Below are positions 1 to 7,837 of a stretch of DNA of 43,900 nucleotides, piece after piece. The stretch covers positions 1-43,900 of the forward strand of contig CAKPAX010000011.1 of NCBI GenBank assembly GCA_934133175.1, read 5' to 3'. Each line of letters begins with the position of its first letter. Position 1 is the first letter of the stretch. The position numbers and the translations under genes are program-made. The DNA comes from an uncultured Clostridia bacterium. Lineage in GTDB: Bacteria > Bacillota > Clostridia > TANB77 > CAG-508. Under the pieces are notes generated by a model. That model saw nothing but the letters and a program-made list of their open reading frames with translations, did not search any database and had not been told where the DNA came from.

Positions 1-70
1 CCTCGACCATATTTATAGCTGTTTTCAAGAAAATTCGAAAGAACTTGAAAGCAGTTTTTATTATATAAAG

Positions 71-107
71 ATACTATTTTCTAGGGTTTTAGAGAATAGT
101 ATTTTTT
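71..107 (+). terminator. Intrinsic terminator at left edge
   Basis: A 12-bp stem (71-82 with 91-102, one G-U pair) encloses an 8-nt loop and is followed by a run of Ts. It probably ends a plus-strand gene lying left of the window. It separates that gene from the repA remnant. Confidence 0.7.
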
Positions 108-119
108 AGTTCAATTCTA

Positions 120-240
120 AAAAATTCTGCAAAATTCTTAAAAATTCGATTATTTTGTTCTGCAAAATGTTCCACAAAATAAAATCAATTGATATTTCGA
201 CACTTTCAGGAATTTCAAAACTGAAAGGAGAACTATTGTT
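120..240 (+). promoter_or_regulatory. repA upstream region with two direct repeats and a hairpin over the RBS
   Basis: Two identical 11-mers TTCTGCAAAAT lie at 125-135 and 158-168, 33 bp (about three helical turns) apart, an arrangement that could be iteron-like. A 7-bp stem (CTTTCAG 203-209, CTGAAAG 221-227) overlaps the Shine-Dalgarno AAGGAG at 225-230, ahead of the ATG at 241. Two copies are few for an iteron origin, so origin function is only a suggestion. The hairpin could limit initiator translation. Confidence 0.35.
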
Positions 241-735
241 ATGGATTTTATACCTTAAAAATCAAATGAAACATTAGAGCATAAATACTATCAAATTCCA
301 CAAGAATTATTTATAAATGCAAAATATAAAAACAAATTAAATTCAGATAGTAAAATTTTATATGCCTTTTTATTAGATAGACTATCTTTATCTCAAAAAA
401 ATCATTGGATAGATGAAGACAATAATGTTTATCTAATTTTTACAAGAGAAGAAGTTCAAGAAAAATTGAATTTATCAGATAAAACAGTTACTAAATCATT
501 CAAAATATTAATGGAAGTAAATCTTGTTCAGTTGTTAGATATATTAAAAAATACACCTAACATACAAAATGCAAAAAATTATTTGATGATTTGCTTATAC
601 AATAATTTAGGAAATACAAATATAAATAATATAATTAAAAAAGCTGGTACCATTAAACCAAATGAAAGAGATTATCCTCCTGGCTCACTTGATTTCTTAT
701 ATGCAAACTTTGATATGCCAACTGATACAGTATAA
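241..735 (+). pseudogene. repA: Replication initiator protein A (RepA_N family), broken
   Basis: One frame runs from the ATG at 241 to the stop at 733-735, interrupted by TAA at 256-258 after five codons. The conceptual product looks like the RepA_N winged-helix domain of plasmid and ICE initiators, with KYYQIPQELF, LLDRLSLSQKNHWID, VYLIFTREEVQEKL and KTVTKSFKILMEVNL. After about 90 codons it jumps to ILKNTPNIQNAKNYLMICLY, which resembles the extreme C-terminal part of such initiators (I recall forms like LKENTTKIRNIKNYLLTALY). The middle of the protein, perhaps 100-200 residues, is therefore missing in frame. At about 163 codons it is well below the family's usual size of roughly 280 residues or more. 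An initiator lacking its start region and its middle should be inactive. The SD AAGGAG at 225-230 supports 241 as the original start. Confidence 0.75.
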
Positions 736-744
736 CCCCGTAGG

Positions 745-800
745 GCACACAGACAAACTTGTTTGTCTAGTGTGTTAGACAAATAAATTTGTTTTTGTGC
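745..800 (+). other. oriT: oriT of MOBV (pMV158) type
   Basis: Just upstream of the relaxase gene are two overlapping inverted repeats: CACAC-A-GACAAAC (746-758) with GTTTGTC-TA-GTGTG (761-774), and TTTGTCTA (762-769) with TAGACAAA (776-783). They surround TAGTGTGTTA (768-777). The pMV158 family nick site is 5'-TAGTGTG/TTA-3', which predicts a nick between 774 and 775. Position, core sequence and alternative hairpins all fit a MOBV origin of transfer. Nicking itself is inferred. Confidence 0.75.
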
Positions 801-819
801 AAGAAAGGACTTTTGAGAT

Positions 820-1945
820 ATGAGTTATGCCATAGTAAGAAACGAAAAATTAACACGAGCTGAGGTAAATGGTAAATGCACCCACAATGATAGAAAAGCA
901 AAATGTCATACAAATAAAGATATTGATCCAACTAAAACACATTTAAATTATTATATAAAGAAAAATAATTACACCTATACAAAGGAATTTGATAAATTAA
1001 GAAAAGAACAAAATTTAGCAGGTCATTTAAGAGAAAATAGTATTATAATGTGCCAAATGATATTTACATCTGACCAAGAATTTTTTGATAGAATCGGAGA
1101 GCAAGAAACAAAAGATATTTTAATGAATGTTATAAATTTATCTGCAATTACAAAAATCTTGGAGAAAAAAATATTATATCTGCAGTTGTCCATTTAGATG
1201 AAGGAACACCACATTTACATTTGTTGTTTATTCCAGTAGTTCATACAAAAGATAAAATGGTATGCCTATAGAAAAAATTTGTGCAAGAGATTTTTGGAAA
1301 GGTAGAGATAGTTATAGAAAATTACAAGATGCGTATTTTAAATATGTTAAAAGCAAAGGATTTGATTTAGAGAGAGGCTTGTATGTTGAAGAAACAAATA
1401 GAAAGAATTTATTTGTTGAAGAGTTTAAGAAAGTAACTAATTATACTAAAACAAAAGAAATTTTAAAAACTACAACTTTAGAATTGCCAAACACACCCAA
1501 ACTACAGGATATAAAAAAACTTGTTTTGAATAGAGATAAATTAATTGAGGAACAGATTATAAAGCCTCAAAGCAATTTAATAAAAGAACTTCACAATGAA
1601 AATGTAGATTTGCATAAAGAATTATCTAAACAAACTAAGATAATAGATGTTGCAGAAGAGTTTGTAAAAGAAAAAGAACATATACAAAATGAAAAGCAAA
1701 ATTTAATTATAGAGTATCAATTATTACAAGAAGAAAAGCAAAAAAGTGAAAAAGAAATAAAATTTAAATATGAAAATAAAATTAATCACATAGAACACAA
1801 ATATAAGAAAAAAATAAAAGAATTAGAAAAAGAAAATATTACAGAAGAATTAAAAGCCATAAATCAACTTGAGTGGGTTGGCAAAATGAATTCGATAAAA
1901 AATCGTACTGAAGAAATTATATTTAATGAATTAATTTATGTGTAG
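820..1945 (+). pseudogene. mobV: MobV/Pre family relaxase, two frameshifts
   Basis: The product would be a plasmid mobilization (Pre/Mob) relaxase that nicks oriT. The first frame (820 to about 1120) gives MSYAIVRNEKLTRAEVNGK and HTNKDIDPTKTHLNYYI, typical of the family's N-terminus. Near 1115-1122 a T-run seems one T short. The reading then continues in a second frame that holds the relaxase metal-binding motif HLDEGTPHLH at 1191-1220. Near 1253-1258 an A-run seems one A short. A third frame (from about 1262 to 1945) then gives the ARDFWKGRDSYRKLQDAYF region and a long charged coiled-coil tail. Read through, the protein is about 375 residues, normal for the family. Both lesions are single-base losses in homopolymers, so sequencing error is possible, but the neighbouring repA and downstream gene are also damaged. 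No slippery site or pseudoknot suggests programmed frameshifting. Confidence 0.85.
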
Positions 1946-1956
1946 GAGGATTTACA

Positions 1957-2278
1957 ATGGAAGAAAGATTAAAACCGTTTATAGAGAAATATAGTGAGGA
2001 CTTTTATGAAAGTATTGAAGATATAAGACAATATTTAATAAAAAAATTATAGAGAAATTAAAGATAAAATTCATAAAATTATGGATAGAAATTTAAATAT
2101 TCAAAAATTACTTGATGAAGCTGATTTAGAAAATGGATTAAGTGCAGGAGAATGTAAAGATTTATCACAAGTTATTGTTCTATATAATAATTTGCAAAAT
2201 ATTTTGGAAAAAGAAATTTATTTTAAAGGCAGTATGGATTCGTATTACTATTTCAAAAAAATTGGTGTTATAGATTAA
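1957..2278 (+). pseudogene. Small mobilization-element protein, frameshifted
   Basis: An SD AGGAGG at 1944-1949 precedes an ATG at 1957. That frame stops at 2050-2052 after 31 residues. The next frame continues smoothly (NYREIKDKIHKIMDRN) to a stop at 2276-2278. The break falls in an A-run at about 2039-2046. Joined, the product is about 106 residues, acidic and helical, with LSAGECKDLSQVI and MDSYYYFKKIGVID near its end. Small proteins of this appearance often follow mob genes, but I cannot assign a function. The second part alone has no good SD at its ATG (2081), which favours one broken gene over two. Confidence 0.6.
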
Positions 2279-2283
2279 CTCTA

Positions 2284-2325
2284 AAATACGGAATGAACTT
2301 TAATAAAAATGCTCATTCCGTATTT
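2284..2325. terminator. Bidirectional terminator between convergent genes
   Basis: A perfect 13-bp stem (2284-2296 with 2313-2325) lies between the plus-strand mobilization genes and the minus-strand gene ending at 2334. A-rich and T-rich edges suit termination from both sides. Confidence 0.75.
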
Positions 2326-2333
2326 AGATATTT

Positions 2334-2726
2334 CTAACAAGAAATTTGTTTTTTGATACTTATTATTTTATTTTTGCTATTTTCAATACTTGATTCAAAA
2401 TTGTTAATTTGTTCTTTATATAAATTACTTAATTTAATTTTTTGTTCATTTGTTAAATTCTTTGTTAATTCATACGCGTTATTGTAATTTATCCCCTTTT
2501 TTTCTAGTTCATCTTGAATTTTTAATAACAATATATTGTCTGGATCCTCATTATGTTTTATTGAATTTATAAAATTATTTTTATCATTTTTTTCATCACT
2601 TGTATTGGTGTTATTGATAAAATAATTTACTTTATTTTTTTTGAGAAACTTTGTTAAAAAAACAAAAAATCTTTTAAAAAATGAAGTATTTTCAACTACT
2701 TGTAAACTTTTTTCAATTTCTTCCAT
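2334..2726 (-). CDS. Hypothetical 130-aa protein
   Basis: I do not recognise a family. The N-terminus (EKSLQVVENTSFFKRFFVFLTKFLKKNK) looks like an amphipathic or membrane-associating helix. A polar Asn/Asp-rich linker follows, then a charged C-terminal helical half with KIQDELEKKGINYNNAYEL and LTNEQKIKLSNLYKEQI. It starts 12 bp after the stop of the 650-aa HD gene and has an SD (AGGAGA) before its ATG, so the two are probably co-transcribed. It may act with the HD protein as element cargo. It is intact, unlike the plus-strand plasmid genes beside it. Confidence 0.6.
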   Translation of the reverse strand: MEEIEKSLQVVENTSFFKRFFVFLTKFLKKNKVNYFINNTNTSDEKNDKNNFINSIKHNEDPDNILLLKIQDELEKKGINYNNAYELTKNLTNEQKIKLSNLYKEQINNFESSIENSKNKIISIKKQISC

Positions 2727-2738
2727 TATTCTCTCCTT

Positions 2739-4691
2739 TTACTCATCATCCATAGAATGCTGTGAATTTGGCATTTGTTGTTCATATTCTTGTGCTAATT
2801 TCTTAGCTTTAACATCTTTTTCTCTTAGTTCAACTTTTTTTGTAGCATAATTTACAATACTAGATGCAAATTCATCTTTACCAGTTTGTATCATTGCTTT
2901 TTTATATGCTTCTGGTACACTTTGTTCTATATTTGTCATGTTTTCTAATTTTTCAGCTTTTGAGCCGACAACTTTTCCTTTTTGCATAGCAATTTCGCTT
3001 TGAGCACTTGCGTCAGCTTTACAAAGTTGTAAAAGCATTTGATAGTCTTCTAAACTCGCATCATAATTTGCAGTATAATTTCCAGAATTTATTTTTGATC
3101 GTACTTCATTCATATCTACATCGATTACTATCGGCTTATTTTTAATTCTGAAATCTGGCTTTTGATTATGTGCAAGAGTATAACAAATGGCTCTTATTTG
3201 ATCTTTATTATATCCCATACCTTCAAAATCAAATCTATTTTCAATAATTTTTTCAGTAACAGTAGCAGGATTTATATCTCTAATAAATTCATGATTTTTC
3301 ATAAAAGGTGCTAATTTAGATTTGTAACTTATAAAATCATCGTGATGTCCAATATAAAATCCTAATTGTTCAATTTCCTCTTTATTATATCCTAATTCCG
3401 CAAGTATAGGTCTTGCAACTTCAACAGAATGCATTGCATGTCCATAAAATACTTGTTGTCCTGTTTGTTCATTAAATTTAGAAACATCGGGTTTTCCTAT
3501 ATCGTGAAAAAACGCAGCTACTCTTAATTTTCTGAATTGTTCTGGTGTTAATCCTTCTGGTCTAATTCCTTCTACTGTTCTTAATGTATGTTCCCACAAA
3601 TCATAACAGTGGTGTGAATTTTTTTGTTCAAATCCAACCATTTTTGCAACTTCTTCACCTAAATCTTCCTCTATTTCTTCACGAGATTTAGATAAATAAT
3701 ACTCAACGACATCTTCTCTTATAAGACTTTTTTCAAATTGTTCTTTTTTTGAATTTATTATTGTTTCTTCATCTAATGAAAGTACATCACTATATTTTTC
3801 TCTTATTTGCTCAAAAAGTTTAAAATCATCAGGACTATTTTTAAAATAATCCTTTAAATAAGTTCTATCAATTGAATTTAAAATATTGGCAATTTCTTCT
3901 CCAGGCATATCCTCATATTGACCTATTGGGCAGAAATTAGTACTTTCTCCAAACATATAATTTGAATTCATATCAGGAATTTGATTTCTCAAAATATGCC
4001 ATATTGTCTCTTGTAAATCTGGTAAATATTGATACCATTCCATTTGATTATCATCGTAATCATAATCATCATATTCATCATCATCATCTTCGTACTCATA
4101 TTCGTTTTTGTCTTTATTAAAGAATTGTTTTTCATATAATTCATCATAATCAACAATCGAATGACTACTTATATCATACACATATTTCCTTAGATTAACT
4201 TTTTCATGTTTATCTTCAGGATGTGTTTTCAATACTGTTGTATCAAACAACTGATCTATATCAAATTCTTCTGTTATTTTATCTTTAGAGCCTAATACAG
4301 ATTCAAGACCTCTATAATCTTCCATATTTTCTGGATTTCCTTCTGTATAGTCATCCTTTAATCTACTTAAATCTGTAAAATTATTAGATTCAATGTTATA
4401 TAATTTACCACCAAGTTGAACATATATATGGTATTCATCATAGTCATGTCCTTGATCTCCTGGATAATATGCATCACTCCATTCGTGTTGAATTAATGTT
4501 GAAGTAGGATTTCCATATTTTAATAAATATTTTTTTATCATTTCTATTTCTTTGTCTGTCATACTAGCAATTTCTTCTATACCATCTTTTTTTATATGTC
4601 TTAATTTTGCTTTTATAATCTCTTGTCGTTTCAATTGAATTTGCTTTTCTAAATCTTCTAATTGCTGATTAATTAGTTCAATTTCATTCAT
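2739..4691 (-). CDS. HD-domain phosphohydrolase-like protein, 650 aa
   Basis: The HD superfamily comprises metal-dependent phosphohydrolases. Here the core spans about residues 355-565: H361/H368 in the HCYDLWEHTLRTVE segment, the HD dyad H396-D397 in FFHDIGKP, H418 in YGHAMHSVEVARPIL, H449-H450-D451, and a final Asp in LLQLCKADASAQ near 560. This arrangement resembles the HD domain of CCA-adding/poly(A) polymerase-like enzymes, but no nucleotidyltransferase domain is evident. The N-terminus is a coiled coil (1-40). The middle contains a strongly acidic Asp/Glu/Tyr tract at about 198-214. The C-terminus is charged and helical. An SD (AAGGAG) precedes the ATG. Substrate is unknown; a nucleotide or phosphorylated small molecule is likely. 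It lies beside decayed mobilization genes, so it is probably accessory cargo. Confidence 0.75.
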   Translation of the reverse strand: MNEIELINQQLEDLEKQIQLKRQEIIKAKLRHIKKDGIEEIASMTDKEIEMIKKYLLKYGNPTSTLIQHEWSDAYYPGDQGHDYDEYHIYVQLGGKLYNIESNNFTDLSRLKDDYTEGNPENMEDYRGLESVLGSKDKITEEFDIDQLFDTTVLKTHPEDKHEKVNLRKYVYDISSHSIVDYDELYEKQFFNKDKNEYEYEDDDDEYDDYDYDDNQMEWYQYLPDLQETIWHILRNQIPDMNSNYMFGESTNFCPIGQYEDMPGEEIANILNSIDRTYLKDYFKNSPDDFKLFEQIREKYSDVLSLDEETIINSKKEQFEKSLIREDVVEYYLSKSREEIEEDLGEEVAKMVGFEQKNSHHCYDLWEHTLRTVEGIRPEGLTPEQFRKLRVAAFFHDIGKPDVSKFNEQTGQQVFYGHAMHSVEVARPILAELGYNKEEIEQLGFYIGHHDDFISYKSKLAPFMKNHEFIRDINPATVTEKIIENRFDFEGMGYNKDQIRAICYTLAHNQKPDFRIKNKPIVIDVDMNEVRSKINSGNYTANYDASLEDYQMLLQLCKADASAQSEIAMQKGKVVGSKAEKLENMTNIEQSVPEAYKKAMIQTGKDEFASSIVNYATKKVELREKDVKAKKLAQEYEQQMPNSQHSMDDE

Positions 4692-4782
4692 AAAAACAAC
4701 TCCTTTTTATAATTAATTATACTATATCATTATTTATTATAACAAAAATAAATTTTTTTGTCGATAAATTAATAAAAAATAA

Positions 4783-4800
4783 ACCCCACTTTCGTGAGGT
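4783..4800 (-). terminator. Terminator after the 70-aa gene
   Basis: Read on the minus strand, a 7-bp GC-rich stem (one G-U pair) with a GAAA tetraloop is followed by TTATTTTTTATT. It ends the minus-strand gene at 4825-5037. A second small palindrome ACAGTTTAAACTGT lies at 4801-4814, just before it. Confidence 0.75.
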
Positions 4801-4824
4801 ACAGTTTAAACTGTTTTGTGGATG

Positions 4825-5037
4825 TTAATGTTGTACAACGACTTTGAAATTATTTCCTCGACAACTTGTAATAGTCTTGGTTTGAGCATTGTATTTATAC
4901 CCTGATGGTAGTTTTAAATACTGTGGTGCAATACCTTTTATTGCTATGGTATCAGCATCCTCAATCTTGAATTGCGCACGGGGATTCAAATCACCCAATA
5001 CAGCATTAAAACTTTCCACTCTTGCATATTCATTCAT
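4825..5037 (-). CDS. Hypothetical 70-aa protein
   Basis: The gene has a strong SD (AGGAGG, 8 nt before the ATG), its own consensus promoter and a terminator, so it is very likely expressed. The product has an Arg/Asn start (NEYARVESFNAVLGDLNPRA) and a beta-rich C-terminal half with KLPSGYKYNAQTKTI and CRGNNFKVVV. I do not recognise the family. A single Cys near the C-terminus does not suggest metal binding. Strong independent expression signals next to a mobile-element remnant suggest an accessory regulator or small effector, which is inference only. Confidence 0.65.
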   Translation of the reverse strand: MNEYARVESFNAVLGDLNPRAQFKIEDADTIAIKGIAPQYLKLPSGYKYNAQTKTITSCRGNNFKVVVQH

Positions 5038-5087
5038 AATGCAATCCTCCTTTTTTCTATATGTATAATTTTCTTGTTGCTATAATA

Positions 5088-5169
5088 AACAGGCAATTGC
5101 CTGGAAAAAGGGTTTTTAAGATGTATGTACATCTTTTGTCATTATATCATACTATTTTCTTAAAATCAA
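5088..5169 (-). promoter_or_regulatory. Sigma-A promoter and palindromic 5' leader of the 70-aa gene
   Basis: On the minus strand there is a -35 TTGATT (5164-5169), a 17-nt spacer and a -10 TATAAT (5141-5146). The predicted start of transcription near 5134 falls at a hairpin AAGATGTA-(2 nt)-TACATCTT (5118-5135). A second perfect palindrome CAGGCAATTGCCTG lies at 5090-5103. The leader is about 97 nt, with the RBS at its 3' end. The palindromes could be operators or RNA hairpins that stabilise the 5' end. Confidence 0.7.
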
Positions 5170-5584
5170 TTTTTTATGTAAATTTAATATTTGATTTATG
5201 ATAAAATCAAGTTAAAAATTTTTGTAAATATTCAAAAATTATTTTGCACATATAAAATTAAAAATATAGGTCAAAATTTTAAAAATTTTTGACTTATATT
5301 TAATATTATTTTAAAAATACAAAAAAGCAAGTACATTGACAAAGAAAAAGAATATGAATTATGCAAAAATTGTGCCAAATGCTACGTTTCTTGAGTCGTA
5401 AAATTATGATTTTGGAAACGAAAATATTACGAATTTAGAATCGGAAAATTTACGAGGAATCAATACTAATAATATAAAATCTAATATATAATGAAAAGTA
5501 CAATTTTTAATATATTAAATTTATCAAAATTCCTAACATCTTTCCTTCGTAAATAAGCGAAATTAATGATATTCCAGCATATCC
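5170..5584. other. Intergenic stretch with an AT hairpin and a degraded short frame
   Basis: No intact gene is visible. An imperfect AT-rich inverted repeat centres on 5281 (about 5262-5300). From 5354 an ATG opens a frame reading MNYAKIVPNATFLES, then TAA (5399-5401), then 29 more codons (NYDFGNENITNLESENLRG and on) to a stop at 5489-5491. A TTGACA at 5336-5341 lies upstream without a convincing -10 or SD. It may be a gene fragment with a nonsense codon or chance. I recognise no family. Confidence 0.3.
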
Positions 5585-5646
5585 TAAAATTAATATAATG
5601 ACTATAATACATAGAAATTTGTATTATAGTCATTATATTAATTTTA
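5585..5646. repeat. 26-bp perfect inverted repeat (long hairpin)
   Basis: Bases 5585-5610 pair perfectly with 5621-5646 around a 10-nt loop. It lies just downstream of the minus-strand kinase-like gene (ends 5677), so it may terminate that gene. The stem is two to three times longer than other terminators here and only moderately followed by T, so a small mobile or regulatory palindrome is an alternative. Confidence 0.75.
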
Positions 5647-5676
5647 TTAAACTTTTTGTGTCGCTTTTCATTTATA

Positions 5677-6183
5677 TTATTGCTTTATTAATTTCATTTT
5701 TATTAGAACATCTTCTAAACATTCGTCTTTATCAATAAATATAATATTTTTTATATTATATTCTTTTATTTTAGGATACCATAAATTAATTTTATCTTTT
5801 ATTGCTTGAGCCCATTCTTCGGTATTTCCTCTATCTATACATCTTTGTTTTAAGACATCTCCGGAATCTAATTTAGGATAAGCTAAATAGAAACTAATAT
5901 TATTTTTATTAAAATATTCTAATAACTTCCAATGCATAGATGTTAAAACTATATCATATTTTTTTCTAGCCTCTAAAATAGCTTTAATATAGTTTTCAGG
6001 AAATTTATCATTTGGTATTCTTTCTTTTTTTCCTTTGTTAGTCTCTATTTCTTCAAGAGTCATTTTATTTTTATACTTCCATTGATATAAACTTGACTCT
6101 AAATCTATTATATTATCATATTTTCGTGCTAACGTTGTTTTTCCTAATGCTGTAAATCCTGCTATAATAATTCCTTTTTTCAT
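5677..6183 (-). CDS. P-loop kinase-like protein (adenylate kinase-like fold), 168 aa
   Basis: The product begins with a beta strand and a Walker A motif GFTALGKTT (residues 9-17, G-x4-GKT), in the position typical of small nucleoside or nucleotide kinases. Later parts fit that fold: a switch strand YDIVLTSMHW (about 75-84), a polar segment with KQRCIDRGN that could form the lid, and a C-terminal strand IIFIDKDE. No clear Walker B Asp pair identifies a subfamily. Function is probably phosphorylation of a small substrate, not specified further. It stands alone behind a modest SD (AAGGGA) and is flanked by gene scraps. Confidence 0.6.
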   Translation of the reverse strand: MKKGIIIAGFTALGKTTLARKYDNIIDLESSLYQWKYKNKMTLEEIETNKGKKERIPNDKFPENYIKAILEARKKYDIVLTSMHWKLLEYFNKNNISFYLAYPKLDSGDVLKQRCIDRGNTEEWAQAIKDKINLWYPKIKEYNIKNIIFIDKDECLEDVLIKMKLIKQ

Positions 6184-6204
6184 AAATAATCCCTTTTTTA
6201 AAAT

Positions 6205-6304
6205 TTATTTTTTAAAATTCCAATCGATACTTTTATTTTTTTGATTTTCATTTAAACTATCTGGTAATTTATCTGCAATCAAGTTACAGTTAAGTTAAAA
6301 TTAT
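6205..6304 (-). pseudogene. C-terminal scrap of a decayed protein gene
   Basis: On the minus strand an open stretch without a start reads LIADKLPDSLNENQKNKSI then DWNFKK and a stop (6205-6207). It looks protein-like rather than random. The frame is closed upstream at 6305-6307. Family is unknown. It may be the tail of an element gene deleted here. Confidence 0.25.
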
Positions 6305-6413
6305 TCGGAAATTTATCCGATATTTTCGAATAAAATATAGAAACTATTTTATTTTTGTTTTCTTTATATTTTATAATTGTTGTTTGCTTTGTAATAATGT
6401 TATTTTCATGATT

Positions 6414-6767
6414 TTATATTTCTTCCTTTGACTTTTTGAATAAATTATCAGGATTATATTTTTCTTTTAAGTTATTTTGGTATATTTTTTCATTTTGTTC
6501 TAATTTAGATAATAATATATTTTTTTCTTCAGTACTATCATTTATATATTTTAAGTATAGATATGATATATATTTTTTTGTATTTTGATTTTCTATTTGA
6601 TAAATCAAAGGTAAACTACTGTTAAAATCATATTTATAAAGTTTGTCTCGATTCTCTAATATATATTTTTTTAAATCTTCTGGTAATTTATAAAATAATT
6701 TCAATTTATTTAAAATCACATATAATTCCGTACAACATTTTGGATCTATAGTTTTAACGGTTTTCAT
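6414..6767 (-). CDS. Hypothetical 117-aa protein
   Basis: The product is a charged, all-helical protein with KLPEDLKKYILENRDKLYKY, a middle part ISYLYLKYIND, and a C-terminus LKEKYNPDNLFKKSKEE. Small proteins of this pattern are common in low-GC clostridial genomes near mobile or surface-protein genes, but I know of no function. It overlaps the end of the upstream transglutaminase-like gene by 14 bp and has an SD (GGAGG, 7 nt before its ATG). The two are therefore translationally coupled. Confidence 0.65.
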   Translation of the reverse strand: MKTVKTIDPKCCTELYVILNKLKLFYKLPEDLKKYILENRDKLYKYDFNSSLPLIYQIENQNTKKYISYLYLKYINDSTEEKNILLSKLEQNEKIYQNNLKEKYNPDNLFKKSKEEI

Positions 6768-7824
6768 CTGATACCTCCATTTCTTCTATAAGTTGTTTTG
6801 AAGTACAATTAGAAATTTCATTGGCAACAGCACGTATTTCTCCAGCCTTAAGTCCAGAATAAGTTATGCTCATTACACAATTGCTTAAATAGCCAATATT
6901 ATTATGCTCTTGCATTTGCCTATTTGTTTTAATTTCTACATTTTTTCCAGTAAATATTTTAGTTTGTTCATCTATCGAAAGGCTTTCTGGACAAGGGTCT
7001 GTAATTTCATCTTTCAATCTTTTTTTAAAACTATCATGTGCAAAATCTTTAGAAGACTTTAAACAAAATGGTAAAGGATATCTCTTTGTTTTTATATAAT
7101 TAACATCCCATGTTAAATCTGTCCAATATTTTTTTCCATCTAGCATAACCAAATTCCAAGCATGTCCATCTGGATCTTTAAAATTAAATGGTATACCATT
7201 CTCAAAATCCGGCATACCATCAACATATTCTGAGTAAATATCTGCACATGCCAATACATTTCGCAAAATATCAGCATATCCAGCACATACACATTGATTT
7301 TCTAATAAACCTCCTAGTAAGTTTCTACATGTTATTTGTAAACGTTTATTATTTTTTTCCGAATCAGAAATTGCATTATAATCATAACTAATTTTATTAC
7401 CTAATATTCTATATATTTGAGCGAAAATCTTTTTTTCTTTGTTAGGATCATTTTCTTTTGGAAACTCAACTTGTGATAAAATATTATCAATTTCCTTTCT
7501 AATATTTTCATATTCAATTCTTGTATAAGGATTTCCTTGTTGCTCTTTAGTATTATCACCATCTTCAATCTGTACTATTGATATGCATTGATGATGTGAC
7601 ATTTCTTCAATACTTAGCTCACTTGCATTTTTAATTTTAACTTTTGTTGGTACTGTTAATTGATTATCAGTATTAATTTTTTTTAATATTGCAGGTGTAG
7701 AAATTAAGGTAATATTACTTTTACCGTTTAATAAATTAATAATCTGTTCTGCATTTGTAAAATCACAGTTATCTTTCAATTCTATATTTAAGTTTGTAAT
7801 ATTATCAAAATCTATAGTTCCCAT
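6754..7824 (-). CDS. Transglutaminase-like (papain-fold) protein, probably the C-terminal part of a split gene
   Basis: The transglutaminase-like core lies at about residues 125-245, with the catalytic triad Cys180 in CVCAGYADIL, His221 in DGHAWNLVML and Asp236 in YWTDLTWD. The family contains peptidases and amide-bond-remodelling enzymes. The N-terminal 70 residues have LRR-like hydrophobic spacing. No SD precedes the ATG at 7824. The frame is open further upstream and reads on from the preceding LRR-like ORF after a one-base shift near 7868-7876. This start may therefore be internal, and the true gene would be 6754-8482. No signal peptide is visible, so a cytoplasmic location is likely. It is followed by a coupled 117-aa gene. 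Confidence 0.7.
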   Translation of the reverse strand: MGTIDFDNITNLNIELKDNCDFTNAEQIINLLNGKSNITLISTPAILKKINTDNQLTVPTKVKIKNASELSIEEMSHHQCISIVQIEDGDNTKEQQGNPYTRIEYENIRKEIDNILSQVEFPKENDPNKEKKIFAQIYRILGNKISYDYNAISDSEKNNKRLQITCRNLLGGLLENQCVCAGYADILRNVLACADIYSEYVDGMPDFENGIPFNFKDPDGHAWNLVMLDGKKYWTDLTWDVNYIKTKRYPLPFCLKSSKDFAHDSFKKRLKDEITDPCPESLSIDEQTKIFTGKNVEIKTNRQMQEHNNIGYLSNCVMSITYSGLKAGEIRAVANEISNCTSKQLIEEMEVSDENR

Positions 7825-7837
7825 AAGACGTAAATAA

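Noticed and set aside
820..1945. Programmed ribosomal frameshifting in the relaxase gene
   Set aside because: Two shifts in one gene, no slippery heptamer with downstream structure, and damaged neighbours make mutation or sequencing error more likely.
7188..7391. 67-aa plus-strand frame inside the transglutaminase-like gene
   Set aside because: It is an antisense shadow with no RBS and unusual His/Tyr-rich composition.
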